Origin: Marinomonas alcarazii
GTDB taxonomy: Bacteria > Pseudomonadota > Gammaproteobacteria > Pseudomonadales > Marinomonadaceae
Length of the DNA stretch: 64,000 nucleotides
Assembly: GCF_003208215.1 (NCBI RefSeq)
Contig: NZ_QKLW01000002.1
Coordinates: forward strand, 1-64,000
Direction of reading: 5' to 3'
Shown here: one piece after another, positions 9,899 through 18,441 of the stretch
How positions within the stretch are numbered: position 1 is the first letter of the stretch
Layout: each line of letters begins with the position of its first letter
Program-made: the position numbers and the translations under genes
The notes under the pieces: generated by a model
Databases searched by the model: none
What the model saw: the letters and a program-made list of their open reading frames with translations, nothing else
Told to the model about the DNA's origin: nothing

Positions 9899-10975
9899 AT
9901 GAGTAACAAGCGTCTTGAAGACTTAAATATTGCCTCTTTTACCTCTTTGGTAACACCGAGCCAATTGAAAAAAGAGCTGCCAGTAAGCGAAAGCATTAGC
10001 AGCCATGTAGCGGAATCCCGCGACACCATTAAAAACATCATGGATGGCAAAGACCATCGTCTTGCGATCGTAATCGGTCCTTGCTCCATTCACGATCCAC
10101 AAGCCGCACTAGATTATGCCGCTCGATTAAAAGCACTGGCTGAAAAACTAGACGACACTCTGTATATCATTATGCGCGCCTATTTTGAAAAGCCACGCAC
10201 AACTGTAGGCTGGAAAGGACTAATTAACGACCCGAATCTAGACGGTACATTCGACATCAATAAAGGTCTACGTATTGGTCGAAAATTACTAATTGACCTT
10301 GCAGAACTTGGCTTACCACTTGCCACTGAAGCACTGGACCCTATTTCACCACAATATATTCAAGATCTTATTAGCTGGTCGGCAATTGGGGCGCGCACAA
10401 CAGAGTCACAAACTCACCGTGAAATGGCATCAGGCCTATCTGGCCCAGTTGGTTTCAAAAACGGTACAGATGGCGGCTTAACAGTCGCTGTCAACGCCAT
10501 GCAATCTGTGTCTCATCCACATTCTTTCTTGGGCATCAACGAAGAAGGCCAAGTGACTGTGGTAAACACCAAAGGCAACGATTACGGTCACGTAGTTCTC
10601 CGTGGCGGCGGCGGCAAACCAAACTATGAAGCAGAATTTGTCACAGAAGCCGAGCAAGAACTCACTAAAGCCAAGCTTAAATTGAACATTATGATCGACA
10701 CATCTCACGAAAACTCAAGTAAAAAGCCTGAGCGACAAGTGACTGTAGCTGAAAGCGCGACTCAGCAAATTCTAGATGGCAATCAATCTATCATGGGCCT
10801 AATGATCGAAAGTAACATTGGCTGGGGCAATCAAAAAGTACCAACCGATATTAGTGAATTAGAATACGGTGTATCCATCACTGATGCCTGCATTGATTGG
10901 GAAACAACAGAAAAAGCACTGACAGAAATGGCGGACGCATTGCGCGATGCACTACCAAAGCGTCAACGCGGTTAA
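9899..10975 (+). CDS. aroF: DAHP synthase, class I alpha (AroF/G/H type)
   Basis: Condenses phosphoenolpyruvate and erythrose 4-phosphate, the first step of the shikimate pathway. The 358 residues include IGPCSIHD (metal Cys at about residue 62), the PRTTVGWKGLINDP PEP loop at about 101-114, SHENS (metal His), MIES (metal Glu) and SITDACIDWE (metal Asp). The usual SHANS/ESH wording appears here as SHENS and ESN, a variant but with the ligands kept. Feedback specificity (Tyr, Phe or Trp) cannot be read, so the symbol is provisional. AGGAAA precedes the ATG. The last ten codons and stop are in the first copy of a 39-bp tandem duplication. Confidence 0.92.
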   Translation: MSNKRLEDLNIASFTSLVTPSQLKKELPVSESISSHVAESRDTIKNIMDGKDHRLAIVIGPCSIHDPQAALDYAARLKALAEKLDDTLYIIMRAYFEKPRTTVGWKGLINDPNLDGTFDINKGLRIGRKLLIDLAELGLPLATEALDPISPQYIQDLISWSAIGARTTESQTHREMASGLSGPVGFKNGTDGGLTVAVNAMQSVSHPHSFLGINEEGQVTVVNTKGNDYGHVVLRGGGGKPNYEAEFVTEAEQELTKAKLKLNIMIDTSHENSSKKPERQVTVAESATQQILDGNQSIMGLMIESNIGWGNQKVPTDISELEYGVSITDACIDWETTEKALTEMADALRDALPKRQRG

Positions 10976-11023
10976 GCAACGCTGGATGCACTACCAAAGC
11001 GTCAACGCGGTTAAGCAACGCTG
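10946..11023. repeat. Exact 39-bp tandem duplication across the aroF stop codon
   Basis: Two perfect copies, 10946-10984 and 10985-11023, each beginning GATGCACTACC and ending AAGCAACGCTG. The first copy encodes the last nine residues and the stop; the second repeats these codons after the stop and is not translated. Perfect identity suggests a recent event. Confidence 0.95.
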
Positions 11024-11034
11024 ATTGTAGCGCC

Positions 11035-11072
11035 AAAAAAAGGGAGTCTCTATTTAGCGACTCCCTTTTTTA
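11035..11072. terminator. Terminator between aroF and nfuA
   Basis: Stem GGGAGTC (11042-11048) and GACTCCC (11059-11065) with A-run and T-run flanks. It can work for aroF on plus and for the convergent nfuA on minus. Confidence 0.85.
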
Positions 11073-11094
11073 TTCTGATGGTTGTAAGACCAGA

Positions 11095-11676
11095 TTACAT
11101 GAAAGCGTTATCTGTCACACTATGGTCAGTTGAATCTCTGACTGCCGTTAATGTAGGCACTTTCTCTATCAAGGTTTTTTCAACACCTTCTTTTAGTGTT
11201 AAGTCGACAGCACTGCATCCTTGGCAACCACCACCAAATTTCAACACTGCAATCGTTCCATCAACAACCTCAAGCAAGCTTACTTCACCACCATGGGCGG
11301 CTAGACCTGGATTGATATCCGAATAAAGCACGTAGTTAATTTGATCTTCGATAGGACTGTCTGCCGTTACTTTAGGCATTTTAGCGTTCGGCGCTTTAAT
11401 TGTTAACTGGCCACCCATTTTTTCAGTAGCGTAATCAACAAAAGCCTCATCCAAAAAGTTTACCGAATTCTTTTCGATATACACTTTTAGTTTAGGTAGA
11501 TTTAAAATTTCGTCGGTCTCATTTACTTCGTCTGGACGACAGTAAGCGAGACAAGTCTCAGCATAAGGCGTACCTGGTTGCTGGATAAAAATTCGCACAG
11601 CAATACCTTCAACCCCTTGTTTTTCAAGCAAAGAAGCAAGATATTCTTGGGCACCATCCGTAATTGTAATATTCAT
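11095..11676 (-). CDS. nfuA: Fe-S biogenesis protein NfuA
   Basis: Iron-sulfur carrier that receives 4Fe-4S clusters and hands them to client enzymes. The 193 residues show both parts: an N-terminal A-type-like domain (about 1-95) and the C-terminal Nfu domain with the cluster motif [10 protein letters not shown], a CxxC at about 151-154. The longer ORF start at 11745 lacks a ribosome binding site; the ATG at 11676 has AAAGGG upstream and gives the standard length. It is divergent from the sulfite/nitrite reductase, itself a 4Fe-4S/siroheme enzyme and a plausible client. Confidence 0.95.
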   Translation of the reverse strand: MNITITDGAQEYLASLLEKQGVEGIAVRIFIQQPGTPYAETCLAYCRPDEVNETDEILNLPKLKVYIEKNSVNFLDEAFVDYATEKMGGQLTIKAPNAKMPKVTADSPIEDQINYVLYSDINPGLAAHGGEVSLLEVVDGTIAVLKFGGGCQGCSAVDLTLKEGVEKTLIEKVPTLTAVRDSTDHSVTDNAFM

Positions 11677-11820
11677 AAAAACCCTTTCTAAATCTATACA
11701 ACGATCAATACTCGCCATATTACAGCAGATAACGCCCAAAGCCAAAGACCAAGTAAAAAAGTAGGGTATTTTTCCTTTATATTCTACTGAATTCTAAAGA
11801 GCCTCTTGCCTCAACGAATT

Positions 11821-11837
11821 CTAATAAGCCTTATTAG
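11821..11837. promoter_or_regulatory. Perfect palindrome upstream of the sulfite reductase gene
   Basis: CTAATAAG and CTTATTAG flank one C, lying 100 bp before cysI and 144 bp before nfuA. Symmetric operators of this size often bind dimeric regulators. CysB is a candidate, but its known sites are poorly conserved, so the binder is unknown. Confidence 0.4.
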
Positions 11838-11936
11838 CAAAACCGCTAAAGATATAGATAAATATTCATTTTTAGAATAAAGGATCTTTGCTAACATGAT
11901 CCAAACTAAAACTTATTAACCATGGTTCACTTCACT

Positions 11937-13598
11937 ATGTATCAATACGACGCCATTGACCAACAGCTTGTTGAAGAACGCGTAGCACAATTTCGCGACC
12001 AAACACGCCGCTATTTAAATAAAGAGCTAAGCGAACAAGAATTCCTACCTTTACGCTTACAAAACGGCCTTTATGTTCAGCGCTATGCGCCTATGCTACG
12101 CATCGCAATTCCATACGGAATGCTTTCTAGTCCTCAATTACGTAAATTAGCTGATATTAGTTGCCGTTATGACAGATCATATGGGCACTTCAGTACTCGC
12201 CAGAACCTACAATTGAACTGGCCAAAAATTGAAGATGTGCCAGATATTTTGGCTGAGCTAGCAGAAGTTCAAATGCACGCTGTGCAAACCAGTGGTAATT
12301 GCATTCGCAACACGACAACCGACCAATATGCTGGTGTGATTTCTGACGAGATAGTCGATCCACGCCCGTACTGTGAATTAATTCGCCAATGGTCGACCTT
12401 CCACCCTGAATTTGCCTTCTTGCCTCGCAAATTCAAAATTGCCGTAAACGCCACCGAGTCTGCTGATCGTGCAGCAACACAAGTTCACGATATCGGTTTG
12501 CATATTAAAAAGAACGAAGCAGGCGAAATTGGTTTCAAAGTCATCGTTGGTGGCGGCCTAGGTCGAACGCCAATGGTTGGCGTGACTATTAGTGAATTTA
12601 TTCCACGTGCGGACCTATTGACCTACTTAGATGCCATTATCCGCGTCTATAACCAACAAGGCCGTCGCGACAATAAATACAAAGCTCGAATCAAGATACT
12701 GGTTAAAGCATTGGGTATCGAAGAGTTTCGCAAGCGTGTTGATAACGAATGGGGTCATTTGAAAGGCAAAGAAAGTACCGTTCCAATGAGCGAATTTGAT
12801 CGCCTTGCTGGTTTCTTTTCTGCCCCTGCATACGATGACTTGACCGACCAACCAGAAGTACTAACTAGCAAACTCGCAAGCAGTGCAGGATTTGCTCGCT
12901 GGTTCGAACGCAATACATTCGAACACAAAATACCAGGTTACCGCATCGTTACCCTAACGTTGAAAAAAGCAGGACAAGCTCCTGGAGACGCAACAGCAGA
13001 GCAAATGCAAAAAGCGGCCGATCTAGCTGATCAATTCAGCTTCGGAGAATTACGCGTAAGTCATGAACAAAACTTAGTACTTGCTGATGTTCGCCAAGAG
13101 CAATTAGTTGACCTTTGGGAAGCAGCAAAAGAAGCAGGCTTCGCTACACCAACACTCGGCCTATTAACCGATATGATATGCTGCCCAGGCGGTGATTTTT
13201 GTGCCTTAGCTAACGCTAAATCCATCCCAATTGCAGCACAAATCCAAGAGACATTTAACGATCTAGACTACCTATATGACCTTGGCAATATTGACTTAAA
13301 TATATCGGGTTGTATGAATGCCTGCGGACACCACCATGTCGGTAACATCGGCATTCTGGGCGTAGATAAAAAAGGCGAAGAGTTCTACCAGATCTCAATT
13401 GGCGGTGCTTCCGGCCACGATGCGAGCATTGGTAAAATTCTTGGCCCTTCATTCGCTCAAGAAGAAATCAGTGGTGTTATACAAAAATTAATGACTGTCT
13501 ACGTCGAAAACCGTTCTGAAGAAGAACGCTTTATTGATACTTATCGCCGCGTTGGCATCACACCATTCAAAGAGGCCGCTTATGCCAAAGCTAATTAA
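11937..13598 (+). CDS. cysI: Siroheme nitrite/sulfite reductase hemoprotein (CysI type)
   Basis: Reduces sulfite to sulfide (or nitrite to ammonia) with a coupled siroheme and 4Fe-4S cluster. The 553 residues contain two ferredoxin-like halves. Cluster cysteines lie in MICCPGGDFCALANAKS near 417-433 and SGCMNACGHHHVGNIG near 460-475. The N-terminus MYQYDAIDQ matches Pseudomonas-type homologues as I remember them, so I start at 11937; an in-frame ATG at 11922 is possible and neither has a clear ribosome binding site. The last 17 bp overlap the DUF934 gene, a pairing typical of this sulfite reductase type. There is no CysJ flavoprotein next to it, so electrons probably come from ferredoxin or an unlinked reductase. 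Confidence 0.9.
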   Translation: MYQYDAIDQQLVEERVAQFRDQTRRYLNKELSEQEFLPLRLQNGLYVQRYAPMLRIAIPYGMLSSPQLRKLADISCRYDRSYGHFSTRQNLQLNWPKIEDVPDILAELAEVQMHAVQTSGNCIRNTTTDQYAGVISDEIVDPRPYCELIRQWSTFHPEFAFLPRKFKIAVNATESADRAATQVHDIGLHIKKNEAGEIGFKVIVGGGLGRTPMVGVTISEFIPRADLLTYLDAIIRVYNQQGRRDNKYKARIKILVKALGIEEFRKRVDNEWGHLKGKESTVPMSEFDRLAGFFSAPAYDDLTDQPEVLTSKLASSAGFARWFERNTFEHKIPGYRIVTLTLKKAGQAPGDATAEQMQKAADLADQFSFGELRVSHEQNLVLADVRQEQLVDLWEAAKEAGFATPTLGLLTDMICCPGGDFCALANAKSIPIAAQIQETFNDLDYLYDLGNIDLNISGCMNACGHHHVGNIGILGVDKKGEEFYQISIGGASGHDASIGKILGPSFAQEEISGVIQKLMTVYVENRSEEERFIDTYRRVGITPFKEAAYAKAN

Positions 13599-14058
13599 AA
13601 ACGGCGAAATCGTCGAAAATATCTACCACTGGCAACAAGGTACAGAGGAAGCAGCGACAACAAATAGCATTGTTCCTGCGCAAAAATGGCTTGCTGAAAA
13701 AGAATCCATTGGCAGCGTTGCTGGTATCTGGCTTGAGGCTGGTGATGGTGTTGAATTTCTGCAAGATGTTGATTTAAACCAATTCCAAGTAATTGGTATC
13801 AACTTCCCAGCATTTACTGACGGAAGAGGCTTTAGTTACGCACGCCTATTGAAAGAAAGACTGAATTACCAAGGAGAAATTAGAGCCCTTGGCAACTTCA
13901 TTCCAGATCAACTTGGCTACCTTCTTAGAGTGGGTTTTAATAGTTTCCAGTTCAATGAAGAGGTTGATCTTGAGAAAGCATTAAAACTGCATAAACCTTT
14001 CAGTATTGCCTATCAGGGCGATGTTTCAGACCCTAGACCTCTGTTCATGCGTCGCTAA
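13582..14058 (+). CDS. DUF934 protein partnered with CysI
   Basis: A 158-residue cytoplasmic protein of the DUF934 family, which is regularly encoded directly after this CysI type and is thought to assist sulfite reduction; its biochemical role is not established. The ATG at 13582 lies inside the end of cysI, overlapping by 17 bp, which implies translational coupling. The ORF extends 16 codons further upstream within cysI, but that start is unsupported. No catalytic motif is evident; the middle contains NFPAFTDGRGFSYARLLKER, the best conserved part of the family. Confidence 0.88.
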   Translation: MPKLIKNGEIVENIYHWQQGTEEAATTNSIVPAQKWLAEKESIGSVAGIWLEAGDGVEFLQDVDLNQFQVIGINFPAFTDGRGFSYARLLKERLNYQGEIRALGNFIPDQLGYLLRVGFNSFQFNEEVDLEKALKLHKPFSIAYQGDVSDPRPLFMRR

Positions 14059-14085
14059 ACAAAACATTTTCAATAAAATCACGAT

Positions 14086-14111
14086 AAAAGGCCATTACGA
14101 TGGCCTTTTCT
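14086..14111 (+). terminator. Terminator of the cysI-DUF934 operon
   Basis: AAAAGGCCAT (14086-14095) pairs with ATGGCCTTTT (14100-14109) over a 4-nt loop, ending in a short T-run. Confidence 0.8.
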
Positions 14112-14181
14112 ATTGCGCAATCCTCCACTCATCATTATCGTATAAACAAGATAAAGTAATTGATTGTTAAAGGAACTTAAC

Positions 14182-14847
14182 GTGTCTAAGAAACGCATCA
14201 TGAGCCTAATTGTTGGTTCACTACTCTCTGCCACTGTGCACTCTGCCACGGTATACATTTCTGACATTCAATTTGTCGCTATCCGAGAAGGGTTAGATAA
14301 CAGCACAAGAGCGGTTGAAAGAGGGCTAAAAAGCGGTACACCACTAGAAGTTCTTGAACAAAACGATGGCTATACAAAGGTTCGCACACCATCTGGCAAT
14401 GAAGGCTGGGTTGCCGATTACTTTCTAAGTGAAGACATGGTAAGCCGGGATCAACTCGACAACCTGCAGTCACGACTTGATAGAAGCATTGAAACCCGGA
14501 CAGAATTAGCAAATGCTTTAAAAGCCAACCAACAAAAGACTCAAAGCCTCATTAACGCCAATTCCGCATTAAAAAATGAAAACCAAGAATTAAAACAACA
14601 ACTCGAAGACACAGAGGCCTTGTCTGAGAAAGCTCAATCTATCGTTGCTCAAAATGAAGATGTCACTTATCAGATCGAAAGTCTGAAACAACAAACCAAC
14701 ATTGCCGTTGCAAAAGCCGAAGCACTGCAAGACACCACCGAACAAAAGTGGTTCATGATTGGCGGAGCAACATTATTTGGCGGCTTATTACTTGGTATTC
14801 TAGCTCCTATGCTAAGACGCAAAAAAACCGGCACAGGTTCTTGGTAA
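14182..14847 (+). CDS. Exported SH3-domain, coiled-coil, C-terminally anchored protein (TIGR04211-like)
   Basis: Starts with GTG, six bases after AGGAA; a TTG 18 bp upstream would place that site inside the gene. The 221 residues show a signal peptide to about 21 (VHSATVYISD), a bacterial SH3 domain at about 22-85, a coiled coil at about 95-185, a membrane helix (WFMIGGATLFGGLLLGILAPML) at about 189-210 and a basic cytoplasmic end RRKKTGTGSW. It resembles the TIGR04211 family (YgiM of E. coli), whose function is not known; an envelope or peptidoglycan-proximal role is likely. It is 16 bp upstream of a Kef-type antiporter and surely co-transcribed. Confidence 0.87.
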   Translation: MSKKRIMSLIVGSLLSATVHSATVYISDIQFVAIREGLDNSTRAVERGLKSGTPLEVLEQNDGYTKVRTPSGNEGWVADYFLSEDMVSRDQLDNLQSRLDRSIETRTELANALKANQQKTQSLINANSALKNENQELKQQLEDTEALSEKAQSIVAQNEDVTYQIESLKQQTNIAVAKAEALQDTTEQKWFMIGGATLFGGLLLGILAPMLRRKKTGTGSW

Positions 14848-14863
14848 GAACGGAGCCATACAT

Positions 14864-16033
14864 ATGGAATCATCGATAGTACACTCCTTCTTTTTAATAT
14901 TTGCTGGAGCCGCTGTCGTTGCTTCCATTGCCTTGTACACAAGGCAGCCAATGATCATTGCCTACATTGCATTGGGGGTCTTACTAGGCCCTTCTGCACT
15001 TTCCCTCATCAATGAACCTAAGTTGATGGATGAGATGAGTCACATTGGCATCATCTTCTTGCTTTTCTTACTTGGCCTCGACATGCAGCCAAGCCACTTG
15101 ATCAATATGCTAAAAAAAGCATCATGGATTGCCCTACTTAGCTCAGTCGCCTTTGCCCTACTAGGGTTTGGTGTTTCCATTCTCTACGGCTATAGCCAAA
15201 TTGAAAGCATTATTATCGGCATCGCCATGATGTTTTCGAGCACCATTGTGTGTATAAAACTGCTTCCTACAACAGCCCTACACCATAAGCATACAGGCGA
15301 ACTCGTAGTCGGTTTATTACTATTACAGGATATGATTGCCATCGCGGTTTTACTCGTGCTTTACAGCACTTCGAGCACAGAAGACAGCACAATCATGCAA
15401 TACTTAAAGCCTTTAATCGCTCTACCTGTTCTGGTTACAGGTGCTTTCTTATTTGTTAAGTATATTTTATTAAAGCTGATAGCACGATTTGACCGCTTTC
15501 ATGAATACATATTTTTAGTATCCATTGGCTGGTGTCTATCCATGGCTGTTCTTGCTGAAATAGCGGGTCTGTCTGCTGAAATGGGGGCTTTCATTGCTGG
15601 CGTTGCCTTAGCAACCAGTCCAATTTCACAATATATAGCCACCCACTTAAAGCCACTAAGGGATTTTTTCTTAATACTCTTCTTCTTTTCTATTGGTGCA
15701 AGCTTTAATCTCGACCTACTAGGTCTGGTTATCTTACCGGCGTTAATTCTCGCTGTTGGCTCAATGCTGATAAAACCTGTCGTCTTCCGCTACCTATTAA
15801 AAGGGATAAAAGAAGACGCAAGCACCTCATGGGAGGTCGGCTTTCGACTTGGCCAAGTAAGTGAATTTTCTCTACTGATCGCTTATTTAGCCGCAAATAT
15901 AGGTCTAATAGGGCAAGAGGCCTCGCACGTCATACAAGCCACCGCTATTTTGAGTTTCGCCATGTCAACGTATATAGTGATACTGAACTACCCTAGCCCA
16001 ATCGCAATCTCAGATAAATTACGTCGAGATTAA
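14864..16033 (+). CDS. Kef-type CPA2 cation:proton antiporter
   Basis: Inner-membrane protein of 389 residues with roughly 11-12 hydrophobic helices. Family landmarks are LFLLGLDMQPSHL near 60-72, the SSTIVCIKLLP segment near 125-135 and the LRLGQVSEFSLL-like FRLGQVSEFSLLIAY near 327-341. It corresponds to the transport domain alone: the C-terminal RCK/TrkA-N nucleotide-binding domain of KefB/KefC is absent. GGAGCC precedes the ATG. Its operon partner is the SH3-coiled-coil protein. It may carry K+ or Na+ against H+; the ion cannot be told. Confidence 0.87.
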   Translation: MESSIVHSFFLIFAGAAVVASIALYTRQPMIIAYIALGVLLGPSALSLINEPKLMDEMSHIGIIFLLFLLGLDMQPSHLINMLKKASWIALLSSVAFALLGFGVSILYGYSQIESIIIGIAMMFSSTIVCIKLLPTTALHHKHTGELVVGLLLLQDMIAIAVLLVLYSTSSTEDSTIMQYLKPLIALPVLVTGAFLFVKYILLKLIARFDRFHEYIFLVSIGWCLSMAVLAEIAGLSAEMGAFIAGVALATSPISQYIATHLKPLRDFFLILFFFSIGASFNLDLLGLVILPALILAVGSMLIKPVVFRYLLKGIKEDASTSWEVGFRLGQVSEFSLLIAYLAANIGLIGQEASHVIQATAILSFAMSTYIVILNYPSPIAISDKLRRD

Positions 16034-16146
16034 CCGTTAAAGCCCATTTTTATTCTCCTTAAGCGGGCTTTAGCCACATTTATAAAATGCTTTCCTATTG
16101 CCCCTTTCTTTAATCACATAAAATATAATAGAATAGCGCGAAATAC

Positions 16147-16177
16147 TTGGCTATCAATGCAAAAAGTCTTGTATACT
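16147..16177 (+). promoter_or_regulatory. Candidate promoter of fusA2
   Basis: TTGGCT (16147-16152) and TATACT (16172-16177), spaced 19 bp. The G/C-rich discriminator AACGCGC after the -10 is typical of growth-rate-controlled promoters. The spacer is long, so the -35 assignment is uncertain. Confidence 0.45.
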
Positions 16178-16216
16178 AACGCGCAAATTTCGTCCTCACT
16201 TATTTAGAGTAATGTA

Positions 16217-18307
16217 ATGGCTGACTTATCAAAATACAGAAACATCGGTATTTTTGCTCACGTTGATGCGGGTAAAACTACTACTACAGAACGTATTCTT
16301 AAACTTACGGGTATGATCCACAAGCTTGGTGAAGTTCACGAAGGTGAATCTACAACAGACTTCATGGAACAAGAAGCTGAGCGCGGTATTACTATCCAGT
16401 CAGCGGCTGTAACTTGTTTCTGGAAAGATCACCGTTTTAACGTTATCGACACACCTGGACACGTTGACTTCACTGTAGAAGTATATCGTTCTCTTAAAGT
16501 TCTTGACGGTGGTATCGGTGTATTCTGTGGCTCTGGTGGTGTTGAACCACAATCAGAAACTAACTGGCGTTATGCTAACGAATCTGAAGTTGCACGTTTG
16601 ATCTTCGTAAACAAGCTAGACCGTCTAGGTGCAAGCTTCTACCGTGTAACTGAACAAGTTAAAAAAGTACTAGGTGCAACACCACTAATCATGGTTCTAC
16701 CTATCGGCACTGAAGATGAGTTCTCTGGTGTTGTTGATCTTCTTTCCCGTAAAGCGTACATCTGGGATGAATCTGGCCAACCAGAAAACTACAGCATTGA
16801 AGATGTTCCTGCTGACATGGTTGATCAAGTTGAAGAGTACCGTGAAAAACTAATTGAAACAGCAGTTGAGCAAGACGACGACCTAATGATGGCGTACATG
16901 GACGGTGAAGAGCCATCTATCGAAGACATCAAGCGTTGTATCCGTACTGGTACTCGTGACCTTGCGTTCTTCCCAACTTACTGTGGTTCTGCTTTCAAAA
17001 ACAAAGGCATGCAGCTTCTTCTTGATGCTGTTGTTGATTACCTACCAAGCCCAACTGACGTAATCCCTCAGGATCTTACTGATGAAGAAGGTAATCCAAA
17101 TGGCGAAAAAGCAATCGTTGATGCTAAAGAGCCATTAAAAGCACTTGCATTCAAAATCATGGATGACCGTTTCGGTGCTCTTACTTTCGTACGTATCTAC
17201 TCTGGCGTACTTAACAAAGGCGACACTATCCTTAACAGCTTCACGGGCAAAACTGAACGTGTAGGCCGCATGGTAGAAATGCAAGCAGATGACCGTAAAG
17301 AAATCAGCTCAGCTCAAGCTGGTGATATCTTAGCGATCGTTGGTATGAAGAACGTACAAACTGGTCACACTCTATGTGATCCTAAGCACCCTTGTACTCT
17401 TGAAGCAATGGTATTCCCTGAGCCAGTTATCTCTATCTCTGTTACTCCAAAAGATAAAGGTGGCAACGAGAAAATGGGTATCGCAATCGGTAAAATGGTT
17501 GCAGAAGATCCAACATTCCGCGTTGAAACTGACCAAGACTCTGGCGAAACCATCCTTAAAGGTATGGGTGAGCTTCACCTAGATATCAAAGTAGATATAT
17601 TGAAGCGTACTTACGGCGTTGATCTTATTGTTGGTCAACCACAGGTTGCTTACCGTGAAACAATCACTAAATCGGTTGAAGACACTTACACGCATAAGAA
17701 ACAATCTGGTGGTTCTGGTCAGTTTGGTAAGATCGATTACCGCATCAAACCAGGTGAAGTAGGTTCTGGCTTCAAGTTCACTTCAACTGTTGTTGGTGGT
17801 AACGTACCAAAAGAATTCTTCCCAGCAGTAGAAAAAGGCTTCAAGTCTATGATGGAAGAAGGCGTTCTAGCTGGCTTCCCTGTACTAGACGTTGAGATTG
17901 AATTGTTCGACGGTGGTTTCCACGCAGTTGACTCCTCTGCAATTGCCTTCGAAATCGCTGCAAAAGGCGCTTTCCGTCAGTCAATTCCAAAAGCGGGTCC
18001 TCAATTGATCGAGCCTATCATGAAAGTTGACGTGTTCACTCCAGATGACCACGTTGGTGACGTTATCGGTGACTTGAACCGTCGTCGCGGCATGATCAAA
18101 GACCAAGAGAAAGGTTTGACTGGTGTTCGTATTAAGGCAGACGTACCTCTTTCTGAAATGTTCGGTTACATCAGCTCTCTACGTACAATGACATCTGGTC
18201 GTGGTCAGTTCTCTATGGAGTTCTCTCACTACCTACCATGTCCTTCTAACGTTGCTGAAACCGTAATCGCAGCAGTTAAAGAGAAGAAAGAAAAAGAAAA
18301 GAACTAA
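16217..18307 (+). CDS. fusA2: Elongation factor G, stand-alone second type
   Basis: Ribosomal translocase GTPase. The 696 residues carry G1 AHVDAGKTT at 14-22, the switch I region around 35-60 ending GITIQS, G3 DTPGH near 81-85 and G4 NKLD near 135-138, then domains II-V including the tip-like loop region near 500. It is not in a str operon: no rpsL, rpsG or tuf is adjacent. The wording ([31 protein letters not shown]) resembles the Vibrio/Shewanella EF-G 2 group. Codon choice is strongly biased to CGT, GGT and GAA, unlike most neighbours, indicating high expression. It could be the main translation factor or one specialised for ribosome recycling or stress. Confidence 0.92.
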   Translation: MADLSKYRNIGIFAHVDAGKTTTTERILKLTGMIHKLGEVHEGESTTDFMEQEAERGITIQSAAVTCFWKDHRFNVIDTPGHVDFTVEVYRSLKVLDGGIGVFCGSGGVEPQSETNWRYANESEVARLIFVNKLDRLGASFYRVTEQVKKVLGATPLIMVLPIGTEDEFSGVVDLLSRKAYIWDESGQPENYSIEDVPADMVDQVEEYREKLIETAVEQDDDLMMAYMDGEEPSIEDIKRCIRTGTRDLAFFPTYCGSAFKNKGMQLLLDAVVDYLPSPTDVIPQDLTDEEGNPNGEKAIVDAKEPLKALAFKIMDDRFGALTFVRIYSGVLNKGDTILNSFTGKTERVGRMVEMQADDRKEISSAQAGDILAIVGMKNVQTGHTLCDPKHPCTLEAMVFPEPVISISVTPKDKGGNEKMGIAIGKMVAEDPTFRVETDQDSGETILKGMGELHLDIKVDILKRTYGVDLIVGQPQVAYRETITKSVEDTYTHKKQSGGSGQFGKIDYRIKPGEVGSGFKFTSTVVGGNVPKEFFPAVEKGFKSMMEEGVLAGFPVLDVEIELFDGGFHAVDSSAIAFEIAAKGAFRQSIPKAGPQLIEPIMKVDVFTPDDHVGDVIGDLNRRRGMIKDQEKGLTGVRIKADVPLSEMFGYISSLRTMTSGRGQFSMEFSHYLPCPSNVAETVIAAVKEKKEKEKN

Positions 18308-18331
18308 TTACTAGTTTTTTCTAATTTCTGT

Positions 18332-18366
18332 AAAAACCCGATGTATCCTGTACATCGGGTTTTTTA
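18332..18366 (+). terminator. Terminator of fusA2
   Basis: AAAAACCCGATGTA pairs with TACATCGGGTTTTT across a 5-nt loop, with a terminal T-run. Confidence 0.92.
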
Positions 18367-18398
18367 TTATCCAAACAAAAGCAGTATCTAGGCAAAAA

Positions 18399-18424
18399 AA
18401 AAAGCGCCCTGAAGGGCGCTTTTA
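18399..18424 (-). terminator. Terminator of the Tas-like aldo/keto reductase gene
   Basis: AAAAGCGCCCT and AGGGCGCTTTT form an 11-bp stem with a 2-nt loop. On the minus strand it is followed by a long T-run, the complement of the A-run at 18394-18403. Confidence 0.9.
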
Positions 18425-18441
18425 AAAACACGAACCAATGA

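Noticed and set aside
16038-16072. Inverted repeat TAAAGCCC/GGGCTTTA after the antiporter gene as a terminator
   Set aside because: The pairing is real, but the loop is 19 nt and there is no T-run, so termination is not supported.
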